Source of the DNA: Psychrobacillus antarcticus
GTDB lineage: Bacteria; Bacillota; Bacilli; Bacillales_A; Planococcaceae
Direction: 5' to 3'
Length of the DNA stretch: 64,000 nucleotides
Assembly (NCBI RefSeq): GCF_029533155.1
Contig: NZ_JAIZDB010000037.1
Location: forward strand, 1-64,000
Within the stretch, counting starts at the first letter, position 1. Each line of letters begins with the position of its first letter. This document shows positions 23,381 through 31,166 of the stretch, one piece after another. Position numbers and translations under genes: made by a program. The notes below the pieces were generated by a model that was not told the DNA's origin, did not search any database, and worked only from the letters and a program-made list of their open reading frames with translations.

Positions 23381-23541
23381 GTTAGTTTTATTAGCGTTGA
23401 AAATAAATACAAGTTATAGCCCAGTTCAATGAACTAGGCTTTTATACAAAAAGCACCGCAATGCGGTGCAATTAGCTATACATTTTTATTTGCATTATTG
23501 TGTGTAAATTCTATTTTTGCGATAGGTAACGGAACCCGTTA
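23381..23541. repeat. right arm of ~165-base inverted repeat flanking the cassette block
   Basis: Reverse complement of 16536-16705 in its ordered parts, including the GTTAG terminus, the AGCCCAGTTCA hairpin (with T-run on this strand), the GCACCGCAATGCGGTGC hairpin and GGTAACGGAACCCGTT at the outer end. It lies 22 bases from the ecsB stop. Confidence 0.75.
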
Positions 23542-23563
23542 GCTTTTTAAGCTTCCTCTTTTT

Positions 23564-24760
23564 TTATATTTTACTTACACGAAGTGTCAGTTCTGAAATA
23601 ACTAACATCACAACTGGAATAAGCATTAACTCCATGTTGAAATCTGCTTGTACTATAATGACGATCAAAACTAAAATTGCTTGTTTTAGTTGGATAATCC
23701 TTATCAATTTATCCACTGCCTTTTTTCTCGTTCCTTCATTAATAGGAAACAATAAGTCCATTCGGAATTCATCTCCCGAAGTTAGGGACTGACGCAGCTG
23801 AATGACTGTAGCAAATGAAAGTGCACTAGTAAAGATGATCGCAACAATTGGAAACGGGATGAAAATAGCTCCACCGATTGCGAGGGTAGTTAGGCGAACC
23901 CACAAATAAAAGTAATCATTCGTACGGATAAACGTACGTAAAACTAAATAGAATTGTGTGTGCTTTTGCTCGTACGGTGCAAGTTTGTAAACCATATCAA
24001 GCCATCTTCTTCGCTTCGTCATACCCTGTATATGTGGAACATCCGTAAAATAATTTGCAAAACGATAAAAACGCATCATACGAGCCTGTTCTACTTCAAT
24101 AAAATGATCAAAAGGAAAAGGGACTTCTGCTTTTTTCTTCTTCCATGCTATTAAATACAGTACTTGAATAATAATGACTGCAAGTAAAAATAGATAGTTA
24201 CCACTTAGTAAGAAATATAAACCTGCAAACAATAATATCATTCGCATAAAGTAATCTACCCAAACATCTTTACCATTGGATGCCCAACGATATTGGAACT
24301 CCGTTTGTATACTCCAATACTTCCATATAAGGATTGCACCGAGAAAAGTCAAAATTTCCCCCTTGGTAGAACCTGTTATTCTTGTTAACAGTGGTATCGA
24401 TACAACTAGCGCTGCTAACGGGACAATAATGGAAGAAAAGAATGTCCATGTAAGGGCGTGTTTTAAATATTCACCTAGTTTTGTTTCTAATGGAAGAAAG
24501 TAAACACTATCTGCTTTTTTCATTAGCGTAACCGGCGTACTTAACGCTATTAATATACTCACAATGAAGGCAACAACTAAATAGGCGGGAAAATCCTTTG
24601 GAGCTGTATTTAACCATTCACTATACGTATATCCTGCTGCACCTATTACGAATACTATGACTATTGCAATATGCCCAGAAAATATATACTTTAAGTATTT
24701 TTGCAATTCGTTTATATAAAATACAAACCGTTTACTCCATACATCACTCAAATTGTTCAT
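23564..24760 (-). CDS. ecsB: ABC transporter permease EcsB
   Basis: The membrane half of the Ecs ABC transporter. 398 residues with about eight membrane segments, including IAIVIVFVIGAAGYTYSEW near the N terminus and a cytosolic loop with PFDHFIEVEQARMMRFYRFANYFTDVPHIQG, typical of EcsB. In B. subtilis Ecs affects protein secretion, competence and intramembrane proteolysis by RasP; peptide export has been proposed. It overlaps ecsA by 17 bases, so expression is coupled. ecsC is absent; the accessory block follows instead. Confidence 0.94.
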   Translation of the reverse strand: MNNLSDVWSKRFVFYINELQKYLKYIFSGHIAIVIVFVIGAAGYTYSEWLNTAPKDFPAYLVVAFIVSILIALSTPVTLMKKADSVYFLPLETKLGEYLKHALTWTFFSSIIVPLAALVVSIPLLTRITGSTKGEILTFLGAILIWKYWSIQTEFQYRWASNGKDVWVDYFMRMILLFAGLYFLLSGNYLFLLAVIIIQVLYLIAWKKKKAEVPFPFDHFIEVEQARMMRFYRFANYFTDVPHIQGMTKRRRWLDMVYKLAPYEQKHTQFYLVLRTFIRTNDYFYLWVRLTTLAIGGAIFIPFPIVAIIFTSALSFATVIQLRQSLTSGDEFRMDLLFPINEGTRKKAVDKLIRIIQLKQAILVLIVIIVQADFNMELMLIPVVMLVISELTLRVSKI

Positions 24761-25493
24761 TTTGCTGTTCCTTTGTCATTTCGATATAAAGATCATCTAA
24801 AGTTGCATTTGGCATTTGGAAGGCTGCTCGCAAATCATCCATTGTCCCTTGTGCACGAATTTTCCCATTATGCAATAGAAGGATACGATCACAGTATTTC
24901 TCTGCTGTCGTCAATATATGAGTGGACATTAATACGGATGCTCCCTCATCTTTTCTTGATTTCATCTGATCAAGTAATGATTGGATACCTAAAGGATCCA
25001 GTCCTACAAATGGTTCATCGATAATGAATAGTGCTGGATTCACTAAAAATGCACACATAATCATTACTTTTTGTCTCATTCCTTTAGAAAAATGAGCCGG
25101 AAACCAATTTAACCTTTTTTCCATACGAAATTCTTTTAATAGCGCTTCTTTTCTCGCTTCAAATACAGATTCATCTAGATTGTAGGCCATAGCTGTTAGC
25201 TGCAGATGTTCTTTTAAAGTTAACTCATCATAGAGCACAGGCGTTTCAGGTATATAGGAAAAGGATGTACGATATTGTGCTGGATCCTCTTTTAACGTTT
25301 TACCATTAATTAGGATTTCGCCCTTCAGTGCATTCATTGTCCCAATAATATGTTTGATGGTTGTACTTTTACCAGCACCATTCAACCCGATTAACCCTAC
25401 TAGTTCTCCCTTTTCAATCGAAAAGTTTAAATCATGCAATACTGGTTTTCTAGTATAGCCTCCTGTTACATCTTTTACTTCTAATACAGTCAT
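24744..25493 (-). CDS. ecsA: ABC transporter ATP-binding protein EcsA
   Basis: The ATPase of the Ecs transporter. Walker A GLIGLNGAGKSTTIKH at about 36-50, Q-loop SYIPETPVLYDELT, signature HFSKGMRQKVMI at about 137, Walker B LFIIDEPFVGLDP and switch His in MSTHILTTAE. GAGGTG lies 6 bases before the ATG at 25493; the in-frame GTG at 25502 is part of that site. Divergent from hit, as in B. subtilis. Confidence 0.96.
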   Translation of the reverse strand: MTVLEVKDVTGGYTRKPVLHDLNFSIEKGELVGLIGLNGAGKSTTIKHIIGTMNALKGEILINGKTLKEDPAQYRTSFSYIPETPVLYDELTLKEHLQLTAMAYNLDESVFEARKEALLKEFRMEKRLNWFPAHFSKGMRQKVMIMCAFLVNPALFIIDEPFVGLDPLGIQSLLDQMKSRKDEGASVLMSTHILTTAEKYCDRILLLHNGKIRAQGTMDDLRAAFQMPNATLDDLYIEMTKEQQNEQFE

Positions 25494-25614
25494 TTTTCGC
25501 ACCTCACTTCTTATTCATAAGTTTACCAAAATAGTTTCAAAAAATCCTCTATCATACCACGCCTGTCCTATTATATGTTAAACTTTTCATAACGATGAAT
25601 ATGGAGGGGAAATT

Positions 25615-26040
25615 ATGAGTGATTGTATTTTTTGTAAAATAATTGATGGTTCTATCCCAAGCGCGAAAATCTATGAAGATGAGCATGTATATGCTTTCAT
25701 GGATATAATGCCACTAACAAAAGGGCACACGCTAATCATTCCAAAAAATCACAAAGAGGACGTCTATGATTTAACAGAAGATGAAGCTAGTAACTTATTT
25801 AAGGTTGTTCCGAAAATCGCTAGCGCACTGAAAGAAAGCTTTGGTCCAGTGGGCATGAACCTATTAAATAATAATGGTGCTCCTGCAGGGCAAAGCGTGT
25901 TCCATTTCCATTTACACTTTATCCCACGCTACGATCAAACGGACGGCTTCCGCCCAACTTGGATGACAAAAGAGAAAACATTTACCCCAGAGATCATACA
26001 AAACTTAGCACAAGAATTATATGAGAAATTAAAGAAGTAA
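25615..26040 (+). CDS. hit: HIT family hydrolase
   Basis: A 141-residue histidine-triad nucleotide hydrolase. It starts with a zinc-type C-x2-C motif (CIFCKIIDG), followed by AFMDIMPLTKGHTLIIPK and the catalytic triad HFHLHF at about 97-102 (His-x-His-x-His). Such enzymes cleave purine nucleotide phosphoramidates. GGAGGGG precedes the ATG. Position beside ecsA and trpP matches B. subtilis. Confidence 0.96.
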   Translation: MSDCIFCKIIDGSIPSAKIYEDEHVYAFMDIMPLTKGHTLIIPKNHKEDVYDLTEDEASNLFKVVPKIASALKESFGPVGMNLLNNNGAPAGQSVFHFHLHFIPRYDQTDGFRPTWMTKEKTFTPEIIQNLAQELYEKLKK

Positions 26041-26129
26041 CTCTTGCTTTTTTTACGAACAACAAGTAAAATCATATTTAAGTTTCTTGCTAACGATCAA
26101 GAGGATACGTTAGAGGAAAACAACAAACA

Positions 26130-26157
26130 GAGCGTAGAATAGTTGAGGAGAGATGAG
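26130..26157 (+). promoter_or_regulatory. TRAP-type (G/U)AG triplet site over the trpP ribosome binding site
   Basis: Six triplets GAG, TAG, TAG, GAG, GAG, GAG begin at 26130, 26135, 26140, 26145, 26150 and 26155, each separated by exactly two bases, and end three bases before the ATG. The GAGGAGAG part is also the ribosome binding site. TRAP (MtrB) binds 9-11 such triplets when charged with tryptophan and is known to block trpP translation in B. subtilis. Confidence 0.85.
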
Positions 26158-26160
26158 AAA

Positions 26161-26685
26161 ATGAATACGAAGAATTTAGTTTTAATGTCCCTATTGGTAG
26201 GTGTTGGAGCAGTACTTTACATTATTATTCCAGGCATAAATGGTGGGATGAAGCCAGACTTCATGCTTACGATGATGTTCATAGGTATCCTATTATTCCC
26301 TAATGTAAAAAGCAGTTTCTTGCTTGGTATTTCAACAGGAGTTATTTCTGGATTGTTTTCTACTTTTCCAGGAGGTTTCGTTCCAAATATCATTGATAAA
26401 GCAGTAACAGCATTTGTTTTCTTAGGACTTGTTTTATTGTTAAATAAATTAGCCAATAAAGTGGCTGTTGGAGTAGTTCTGACGGCAATAGGAACATTAG
26501 TATCAGGTACAGTTTTCCTATCATCTGCTATTTTTGTATTCGGTGCAGGTGCAATTTTCCAGGAATTATTCGTACTTGTAGTTCTACCAGCAATTGCTAT
26601 CAATGCAATAGCATTCTTTATCATCTATCCGATTATCGGAAAATTGATCAAACGTACTAGTTTTGACACAGCACTTTCGGCATAA
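26161..26685 (+). CDS. trpP: tryptophan transporter TrpP
   Basis: A 174-residue membrane protein of the TrpP (YhaG) family with about five hydrophobic segments, matching the family's signature NGGMKPDFMLTMMFIGILLFP and GVISGLFSTFPGGFVPNIIDK. It imports tryptophan, probably as the substrate-binding (S) subunit of an ECF-type or a stand-alone carrier. The ATG at 26161 is chosen because the ribosome binding site GAGGAGAG lies just before it; upstream in-frame codons are inside the regulatory triplets. A terminator follows. Confidence 0.94.
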   Translation: MNTKNLVLMSLLVGVGAVLYIIIPGINGGMKPDFMLTMMFIGILLFPNVKSSFLLGISTGVISGLFSTFPGGFVPNIIDKAVTAFVFLGLVLLLNKLANKVAVGVVLTAIGTLVSGTVFLSSAIFVFGAGAIFQELFVLVVLPAIAINAIAFFIIYPIIGKLIKRTSFDTALSA

Positions 26686-26698
26686 ATATAAACTATTT

Positions 26699-26727
26699 GC
26701 TTTCCTTTTCGAAGGAAAGCTTTTTTT
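26699..26727 (+). terminator. trpP terminator
   Basis: GCTTTCCTT-TTCG-AAGGAAAGC followed by seven T, 14 bases past the stop codon. Confidence 0.92.
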
Positions 26728-26794
26728 GTATAAAATAATATGTTTTAATAGTCATAAGGTAAGGAATAATACATTATAAGCAAAGGAGTGATTT

Positions 26795-27169
26795 ATGATG
26801 AAACTAGCACCATTATTTTACGGAATTACAACAGGTCTACTAGTTGGGGCTTCTACTGTACTTATGACCACTCCAAAATCTGGTATGGAAGTTCGATCTT
26901 CCTTAAAGTCTTCCTCCAACGATTTTCGAGACAAGCTCTTAGACATAAAGCTTCAGTTAGCAGATGTAAAAAGTTCAATAAACAACTTAACAAATTCCTC
27001 AAAAGAAGTAATTCCAAGTGCAATTGAAGATATTAAGTCTAGTCTTGCACAATGGAAAAATGAAACTGCGCCTATACAAGCCCTGCTTCAAGCAGAAATT
27101 TCATCTATTCAAGAAGCAATGGCAGAATTAGAAAAAAAATTACCAAAGAAAAAAGAAGTAGCAGTCTAA
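26795..27169 (+). CDS. yhaH: YtxH domain protein YhaH
   Basis: A 124-residue protein with an N-terminal membrane segment (LFYGITTGLLVGASTVLM) directly followed by the YtxH-type TTPKSGMEVRSSLKS motif, then a long amphipathic, coiled-coil-like region rich in Lys, Ser and Glu. Function unknown; the family is linked to stress and sporulation in Bacillus. AAAGGAG precedes tandem ATG codons. Gene order trpP-yhaH-hpr is as in B. subtilis. Confidence 0.9.
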   Translation: MMKLAPLFYGITTGLLVGASTVLMTTPKSGMEVRSSLKSSSNDFRDKLLDIKLQLADVKSSINNLTNSSKEVIPSAIEDIKSSLAQWKNETAPIQALLQAEISSIQEAMAELEKKLPKKKEVAV

Positions 27170-27177
27170 TTATAGAG

Positions 27178-27215
27178 GAGGATATATCCCAATTAGGGGT
27201 ATATCCTCTTTTTTC
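27178..27215 (+). terminator. yhaH terminator
   Basis: GAGGATATATCCC and GGGGTATATCCTC arms followed by a T-run, 8 bases past the stop codon. Confidence 0.88.
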
Positions 27216-27349
27216 TTAATAGACAAATTATGAATCACTTTAAGGCTTTTTTACTATAAATAGAATAATATTTTTATAACCTATATTCACATACATACTT
27301 TCTTGCTATAATATTCGAAAGATATAATTTGAGGAAAGAAGGGGTTAAT

Positions 27350-27892
27350 ATGAGAGATCAATTTTATACGAGGAAAGAAGCAATGCTATACAGCCAGCGG
27401 ATTGCACAACTATCTAAAGCACTTTGGAAAGCAGTAGAAAAAGATTGGCAATCATGGATAAAACCTTATGACTTAAATATTAATGAACATCATATTTTAT
27501 GGATATCATATCACCTACAAGGAGCAACTATTTCTGATATAGCAAAATTCGGAGTAATGCATGTCTCAACTGCATTTAATTTTTCTAAAAAATTGGAAGA
27601 ACGTGGATTACTTTCTTTCTCTAAAAGGGATACAGATAAGCGTAATACGTATGTCGATGTGACAAATAAGGGGAAGGTACTATTAGAAGAGATGTATGAA
27701 ACTTACTACGATACTCCGCATGCAGTGTTGGAAGGGTCTCTTCCTATTAAAGAGTTATATGGGAAATTTCCAGATTTCATGGATGTAACGGCTGTTATTC
27801 GCAATATTTATGGAGATGATTTCATGGATATCTTCGAAAGATCTTTAAAAGATCTTGAGGATTCATTCATTTTTAAAGGGAATAATGGATAG
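27350..27892 (+). CDS. hpr: MarR-type transition-state regulator Hpr/ScoC
   Basis: A 180-residue winged-helix protein matching Hpr (ScoC), which represses extracellular protease genes and sporulation genes during the transition state. Motifs are [29 protein letters not shown] at the start, [47 protein letters not shown] (recognition helix) and the wing [24 protein letters not shown] precedes the ATG at 27350; the TTG at 27329 lies upstream of it. It sits two genes before prsA as in related genomes. Confidence 0.93.
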   Translation: MRDQFYTRKEAMLYSQRIAQLSKALWKAVEKDWQSWIKPYDLNINEHHILWISYHLQGATISDIAKFGVMHVSTAFNFSKKLEERGLLSFSKRDTDKRNTYVDVTNKGKVLLEEMYETYYDTPHAVLEGSLPIKELYGKFPDFMDVTAVIRNIYGDDFMDIFERSLKDLEDSFIFKGNNG

Positions 27893-27998
27893 GTTGAAAA
27901 CCGTTAATAATTCTTATCAAATAAAGGGTTGCTTTTTATGATTAAATGGATTATCTTATGTATCTAATTCAAATTTAAATATATAGGAGATGCATACC

Positions 27999-28544
27999 GT
28001 GCACTGCTGGAAAACAATTAATGTGAGAAAACAATATGGTTTAGGTAGACTATTTTTACTATCAACTTTAGTAGTGATGATGGTGTTTTCATTTGCATAT
28101 GCCTTATTAGGAATTATTAATAATTCTCATAAATCGGACGATTACTTTTTGATATTCATGCTTGCGGTTTTAGGTGTTTATCCACTTCATAAATTATTTC
28201 ACTTTATCCCAATGTTTAGTCATAGAGATAAAATAAAATTCATAGTCATTAACCAATTTAAATTTATCCCTATTTTACATTTACGTATAATAGAGCCCAT
28301 TCAAAAGAGTAGATTCCTCTTTATTTTATTAGCTCCTTTTATATTCGTTAATGTATTACTAGTTATAGGTGCTTTAGCAATTCCTAGTTTTGCTCACTAC
28401 TTCACTATTTTGTTTGCTTATCATTGTGGCATTTGCTTAATCGATTTGGTCTACGTAAAGCATCTAAGTAAATCACCAAAGTCGGCCTTCATCGAGGAAA
28501 CTGATGCTGGCTACGAGATTTTAATAGCGGAACCAAACTATTAA
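27999..28544 (+). CDS. DUF3267 family membrane protein
   Basis: A 181-residue membrane protein with about four hydrophobic segments and a PLHKLFHFIPMF motif at about 55-70 that resembles the H-E-x-x-H region of DUF3267 putative metalloproteases, although the usual HExxH is here HKLFHF, so peptidase activity is doubtful. GTG at 27999 is 9 bases after AGGAG; the ATG at 27990 touches that site. Function unknown. It sits between hpr and prsA. Confidence 0.75.
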   Translation: MHCWKTINVRKQYGLGRLFLLSTLVVMMVFSFAYALLGIINNSHKSDDYFLIFMLAVLGVYPLHKLFHFIPMFSHRDKIKFIVINQFKFIPILHLRIIEPIQKSRFLFILLAPFIFVNVLLVIGALAIPSFAHYFTILFAYHCGICLIDLVYVKHLSKSPKSAFIEETDAGYEILIAEPNY

Positions 28545-28614
28545 CAATATGTAACACTTGTATATCCCCCTCATTGTTTGTTATGCTTAGTTAGTATATG
28601 AAGGGAGTCTAGAC

Positions 28615-28800
28615 ATGATTATATTCACGTTAGTTCTATTCTCAGCATTTTATTTGCTACAAATTAACCGAATGACATATGCTTTAATAATGTCAAAAGA
28701 TATTCCGGAAGAGAAACATCCGAAGATTTTTCGCACGATCAATATATTGATAACGATTCTTCTTGTTTCCTTTTATGTTGAGCTAGTTTATACAGTTTAA
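28615..28800 (+). CDS. small membrane protein, 61 aa
   Basis: A 61-residue protein with two membrane segments (IIFTLVLFSAFYLLQI and TINILITILLVSFYVELVYTV) and a short charged loop (MSKDIPEEKHPKIFR). GAAGGGAG lies about 9 bases before the ATG, and a terminator-like hairpin follows the stop. I do not recognise the family. Confidence 0.7.
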   Translation: MIIFTLVLFSAFYLLQINRMTYALIMSKDIPEEKHPKIFRTINILITILLVSFYVELVYTV

Positions 28801-28813
28801 GAGAAAAAAAGTG

Positions 28814-28857
28814 GACCCAAATCATATATATGATAGGGTCATTTCTTTTTTTCACAC
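28814..28857 (+). terminator. terminator after small membrane protein
   Basis: GACCC-ATCAT-ATAT-ATGAT-GGGTC with single-base interruptions, followed by TTTCTTTTTTTC. Confidence 0.75.
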
Positions 28858-28870
28858 TACCAATTAAGGG

Positions 28871-28911
28871 AAACTAAGATCGTTTTTAAAGCGATCTTAG
28901 TTTCTCTTTTT
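28871..28911. terminator. second hairpin terminator between convergent genes
   Basis: Perfect arms AAACTAAGATCG and complement (28871-28882, 28892-28903), followed by CTCTTTTT on the plus strand. It lies just past the stop of the minus-strand YjcZ-like gene. Confidence 0.75.
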
Positions 28912-28914
28912 AAA

Positions 28915-29025
28915 TTAGTAGATAAACGCTGCGCCTACAATGATCAATAAAATAAATAAAACAACGATCAATGCAAATCCAGAGCCGCTGCTGTATCCTC
29001 CGCCACCGTTATATTGTCCGCTCAT
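28915..29025 (-). CDS. YjcZ family small sporulation-type protein, 36 aa
   Basis: A 36-residue protein: a glycine/serine-rich head (MSGQYNGGGGYSSGSG) followed by one hydrophobic helix FALIVVLFILLIIVGAAFIY. This layout is the YjcZ/YhcZ-type small membrane protein found in many spore formers. AAGGAGG lies 7 bases before the ATG. The gene is short and easily missed. In B. subtilis relatives of this family are spore-associated; a role here is inferred from family only. Confidence 0.88.
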   Translation of the reverse strand: MSGQYNGGGGYSSGSGFALIVVLFILLIIVGAAFIY

Positions 29026-29164
29026 TTAAAACACCTCCTTTTCCATGTATCCTATGCGGTATTTTAAATGTTCGGTAGGCAAATGTAAGGGAACTATTTT
29101 TGTTTTTATGTCGTTTATGTTATAGTAACTACTGCAACACATAGAAGTTAGGAGAGAATATTTC

Positions 29165-30112
29165 ATGAAAAAAACATTATTAACATTAACACTTGCAGCA
29201 TCAGTTCTTGCTTTAGGAGCTTGTAGTGAGGATTCAGCGAAAAACAGCGAAGTTATTGCTACATCTAAAGTCGGAGATATTACACAGAATGATTTGTATG
29301 AAGAGATGAAATCATCTATCGGCGATCAAGCATTCCAATTGCTAATGATTGAAAAAGTACTTTCAGATAAGTATAAAGTGACTAAAGAGGAAGTAAACAC
29401 TCAATTAGCAGCTGATAAAGAGCAGTATGGCGAAAGCTTTGAGGCAATGATTGCTCAACAAGGCTATACAGAAGAATCATATAAAAAATTCTTAGAACTA
29501 AACCTATTGCAAGAAAAAGCTTTAATCGAAGATGTTAAAGTAACAGAAGACGAAATTAAAGCTGAATATGAAAATACGAAAAATGAAATTAATGCTCGTC
29601 ACGTATTGGTAGCAGACGAAGAAACAGCGAAGAAAGTCAAAGCTGAATTAGAGTCAGGTAAAGACTTTGCAGAAGTTGCAAAAGAATACTCTACTGAAGA
29701 AGCAGCTCAAACAACTGGTGGAGAATTAGGTTGGTTTGGTAAAGGCCAAATGGTTGCAGAATTCGAAGAAGTAGCTTTTGGTTTAAAGAAAAATGTAATA
29801 TCGGATCCAGTTAAATCTAGCTTTGGTTTCCACGTTATTGAGGTAACAGATACTCGTACAACGGAAAAATCATATAAAGATAAAAAAGCTGAAATTGAAA
29901 AACAATTGAAGTTAGAAAAAGCTGATCAAACACAACTTTTACCAAAAGTAGCTAAAATGATGAAAGATGCTAAAATCGATATTAAAGATAAAGACTTAAA
30001 AACATCATTAGATCAATTATTAGCAGCAGCTGAAGAACAAGCACCAGCTAAAGACGCTGAGGCAACTGAAGATACTGAAGCAGATACGAAAGCTACTGAG
30101 GATGAAAAATAA
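29165..30112 (+). CDS. prsA: foldase PrsA (peptidyl-prolyl isomerase lipoprotein)
   Basis: A 315-residue lipoprotein with signal peptide MKKTLLTLTLAASVLALGAC (lipobox ALGAC). The parvulin domain lies at about residues 138-228 (ARHVLVADEETAKKV, GELGWFGKGQMVAEFEEVAF, FGFHVIEVTD), with chaperone-like helices on both sides and an acidic, low-complexity tail (AEATEDTEADTKATEDEK). PrsA helps exported proteins fold at the outer face of the membrane. GGAGAG precedes the ATG. Position next to hpr and yhaM is as in B. subtilis. A second PrsA-like gene lies at 37765. Confidence 0.95.
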   Translation: MKKTLLTLTLAASVLALGACSEDSAKNSEVIATSKVGDITQNDLYEEMKSSIGDQAFQLLMIEKVLSDKYKVTKEEVNTQLAADKEQYGESFEAMIAQQGYTEESYKKFLELNLLQEKALIEDVKVTEDEIKAEYENTKNEINARHVLVADEETAKKVKAELESGKDFAEVAKEYSTEEAAQTTGGELGWFGKGQMVAEFEEVAFGLKKNVISDPVKSSFGFHVIEVTDTRTTEKSYKDKKAEIEKQLKLEKADQTQLLPKVAKMMKDAKIDIKDKDLKTSLDQLLAAAEEQAPAKDAEATEDTEADTKATEDEK

Positions 30113-30129
30113 GTAAGACAAGCATAACG

Positions 30130-30165
30130 GTTGGTCGTGACTTCGGTCATGATCAACTTTTTTTA
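30130..30165 (+). terminator. prsA terminator
   Basis: GTTGGTCGTGAC-TTCG-GTCATGATCAAC followed by seven T. Confidence 0.88.
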
Positions 30166-30188
30166 GTTAATGAGGTTCAATACAATAA

Positions 30189-30224
30189 AAAAAGCGTAAA
30201 GGTTTCGTCGCCTTTACGCTTTTT
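30189..30224. terminator. yhaM terminator, bidirectional
   Basis: AAAAAGCGTAAAGG and complement arms with an 8-base loop; T-runs on both strands. It lies 4 bases past the yhaM stop on the minus strand. Confidence 0.85.
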
Positions 30225-30227
30225 CGT

Positions 30228-31166
30228 TTACTCAAATGTTGGCTTATAAAATGAACGGTTTTCCAGTGGGAACAATCGCTCGGAAAATTCACCTGGGTTT
30301 GTTTTGTCTAGTGCACGATTCAACATATTCATTTTCGCATCAATATTATCGATATAATGCAACATCTCAGCTTCCCGAAGGGCAGGACGTTTTGGGCTAC
30401 CCCACTCTTCTTTACCATGATGAGACAGCACCATATGTTGGAGAAGCATAACCTCTTCGCCTTCGATTTCTAACTCTTCTGCAGCTTTAGAAATTTCATT
30501 TACCATTATTGTAATATGCCCAAGTAAATTACCTTCTATCGTGTATGTGGTTGCTACAGGTCCTGAAAGCTCTATAACTTTTCCTATGTCATGTAAGATG
30601 ATTCCAGCATATAAAAGGTCTTTGTTTAACGTTGGATACAGATCGCACAAAGCTTTTCCTAGCTTTAACATAGACACAACATGGTCTATTAAGCCTGACG
30701 CATAATCATGATGGTTTTTAGTGGCTGCTGGGAACGTCATAAATGATGTCTGATGTTTTTTCATTAAATGTCTAGTAACGCGCTGTATTAATGGATTTTT
30801 CATTTCAAAGAAATATTGTAAAAGCTCTTCCATCAATTCTTCTTTTGGTTTATCTGAAGATGGAACTAAGTCCTGTATCGAGATGGGCTCTTCTGTTTTT
30901 ACTGGGCGAATACTTTTTACACGTAATTGGAACTTTCCACGATAATCTTGTATTTCCCCTCCAACACGAACAATTTGACTAGCACCGTAAAGTTTTTCAT
31001 GATCATCATTTGTATCCCAAAGTTTTGCTTCAATATCTCCGCTCTTATCTTGCAATATTAATGACATAAATGGTTTTCCAACGGTCGTTACACCTTTTGT
31101 TGATTGTTTTATAAGCAAGTAATGATCAACTGGATCGCCTACTCGTAATTGTGTAATACCTTTCAT
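30228..31166 (-). CDS. yhaM: 3'-5' exoribonuclease YhaM
   Basis: A 312-residue exonuclease. An N-terminal OB-fold domain ([35 protein letters not shown] to about 95) binds nucleic acid; the HD domain has [15 protein letters not shown], the HDIGKVIE metal motif near residue 190, and [12 protein letters not shown]. It degrades RNA (and DNA) from the 3' end with a metal cofactor. The ATG at 31166 overlaps the yhaN stop (ATGA), so the listed start is 21 codons inside a longer open frame. Last gene of the yhaO-yhaN-yhaM operon. Confidence 0.95.
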   Translation of the reverse strand: MKGITQLRVGDPVDHYLLIKQSTKGVTTVGKPFMSLILQDKSGDIEAKLWDTNDDHEKLYGASQIVRVGGEIQDYRGKFQLRVKSIRPVKTEEPISIQDLVPSSDKPKEELMEELLQYFFEMKNPLIQRVTRHLMKKHQTSFMTFPAATKNHHDYASGLIDHVVSMLKLGKALCDLYPTLNKDLLYAGIILHDIGKVIELSGPVATTYTIEGNLLGHITIMVNEISKAAEELEIEGEEVMLLQHMVLSHHGKEEWGSPKRPALREAEMLHYIDNIDAKMNMLNRALDKTNPGEFSERLFPLENRSFYKPTFE

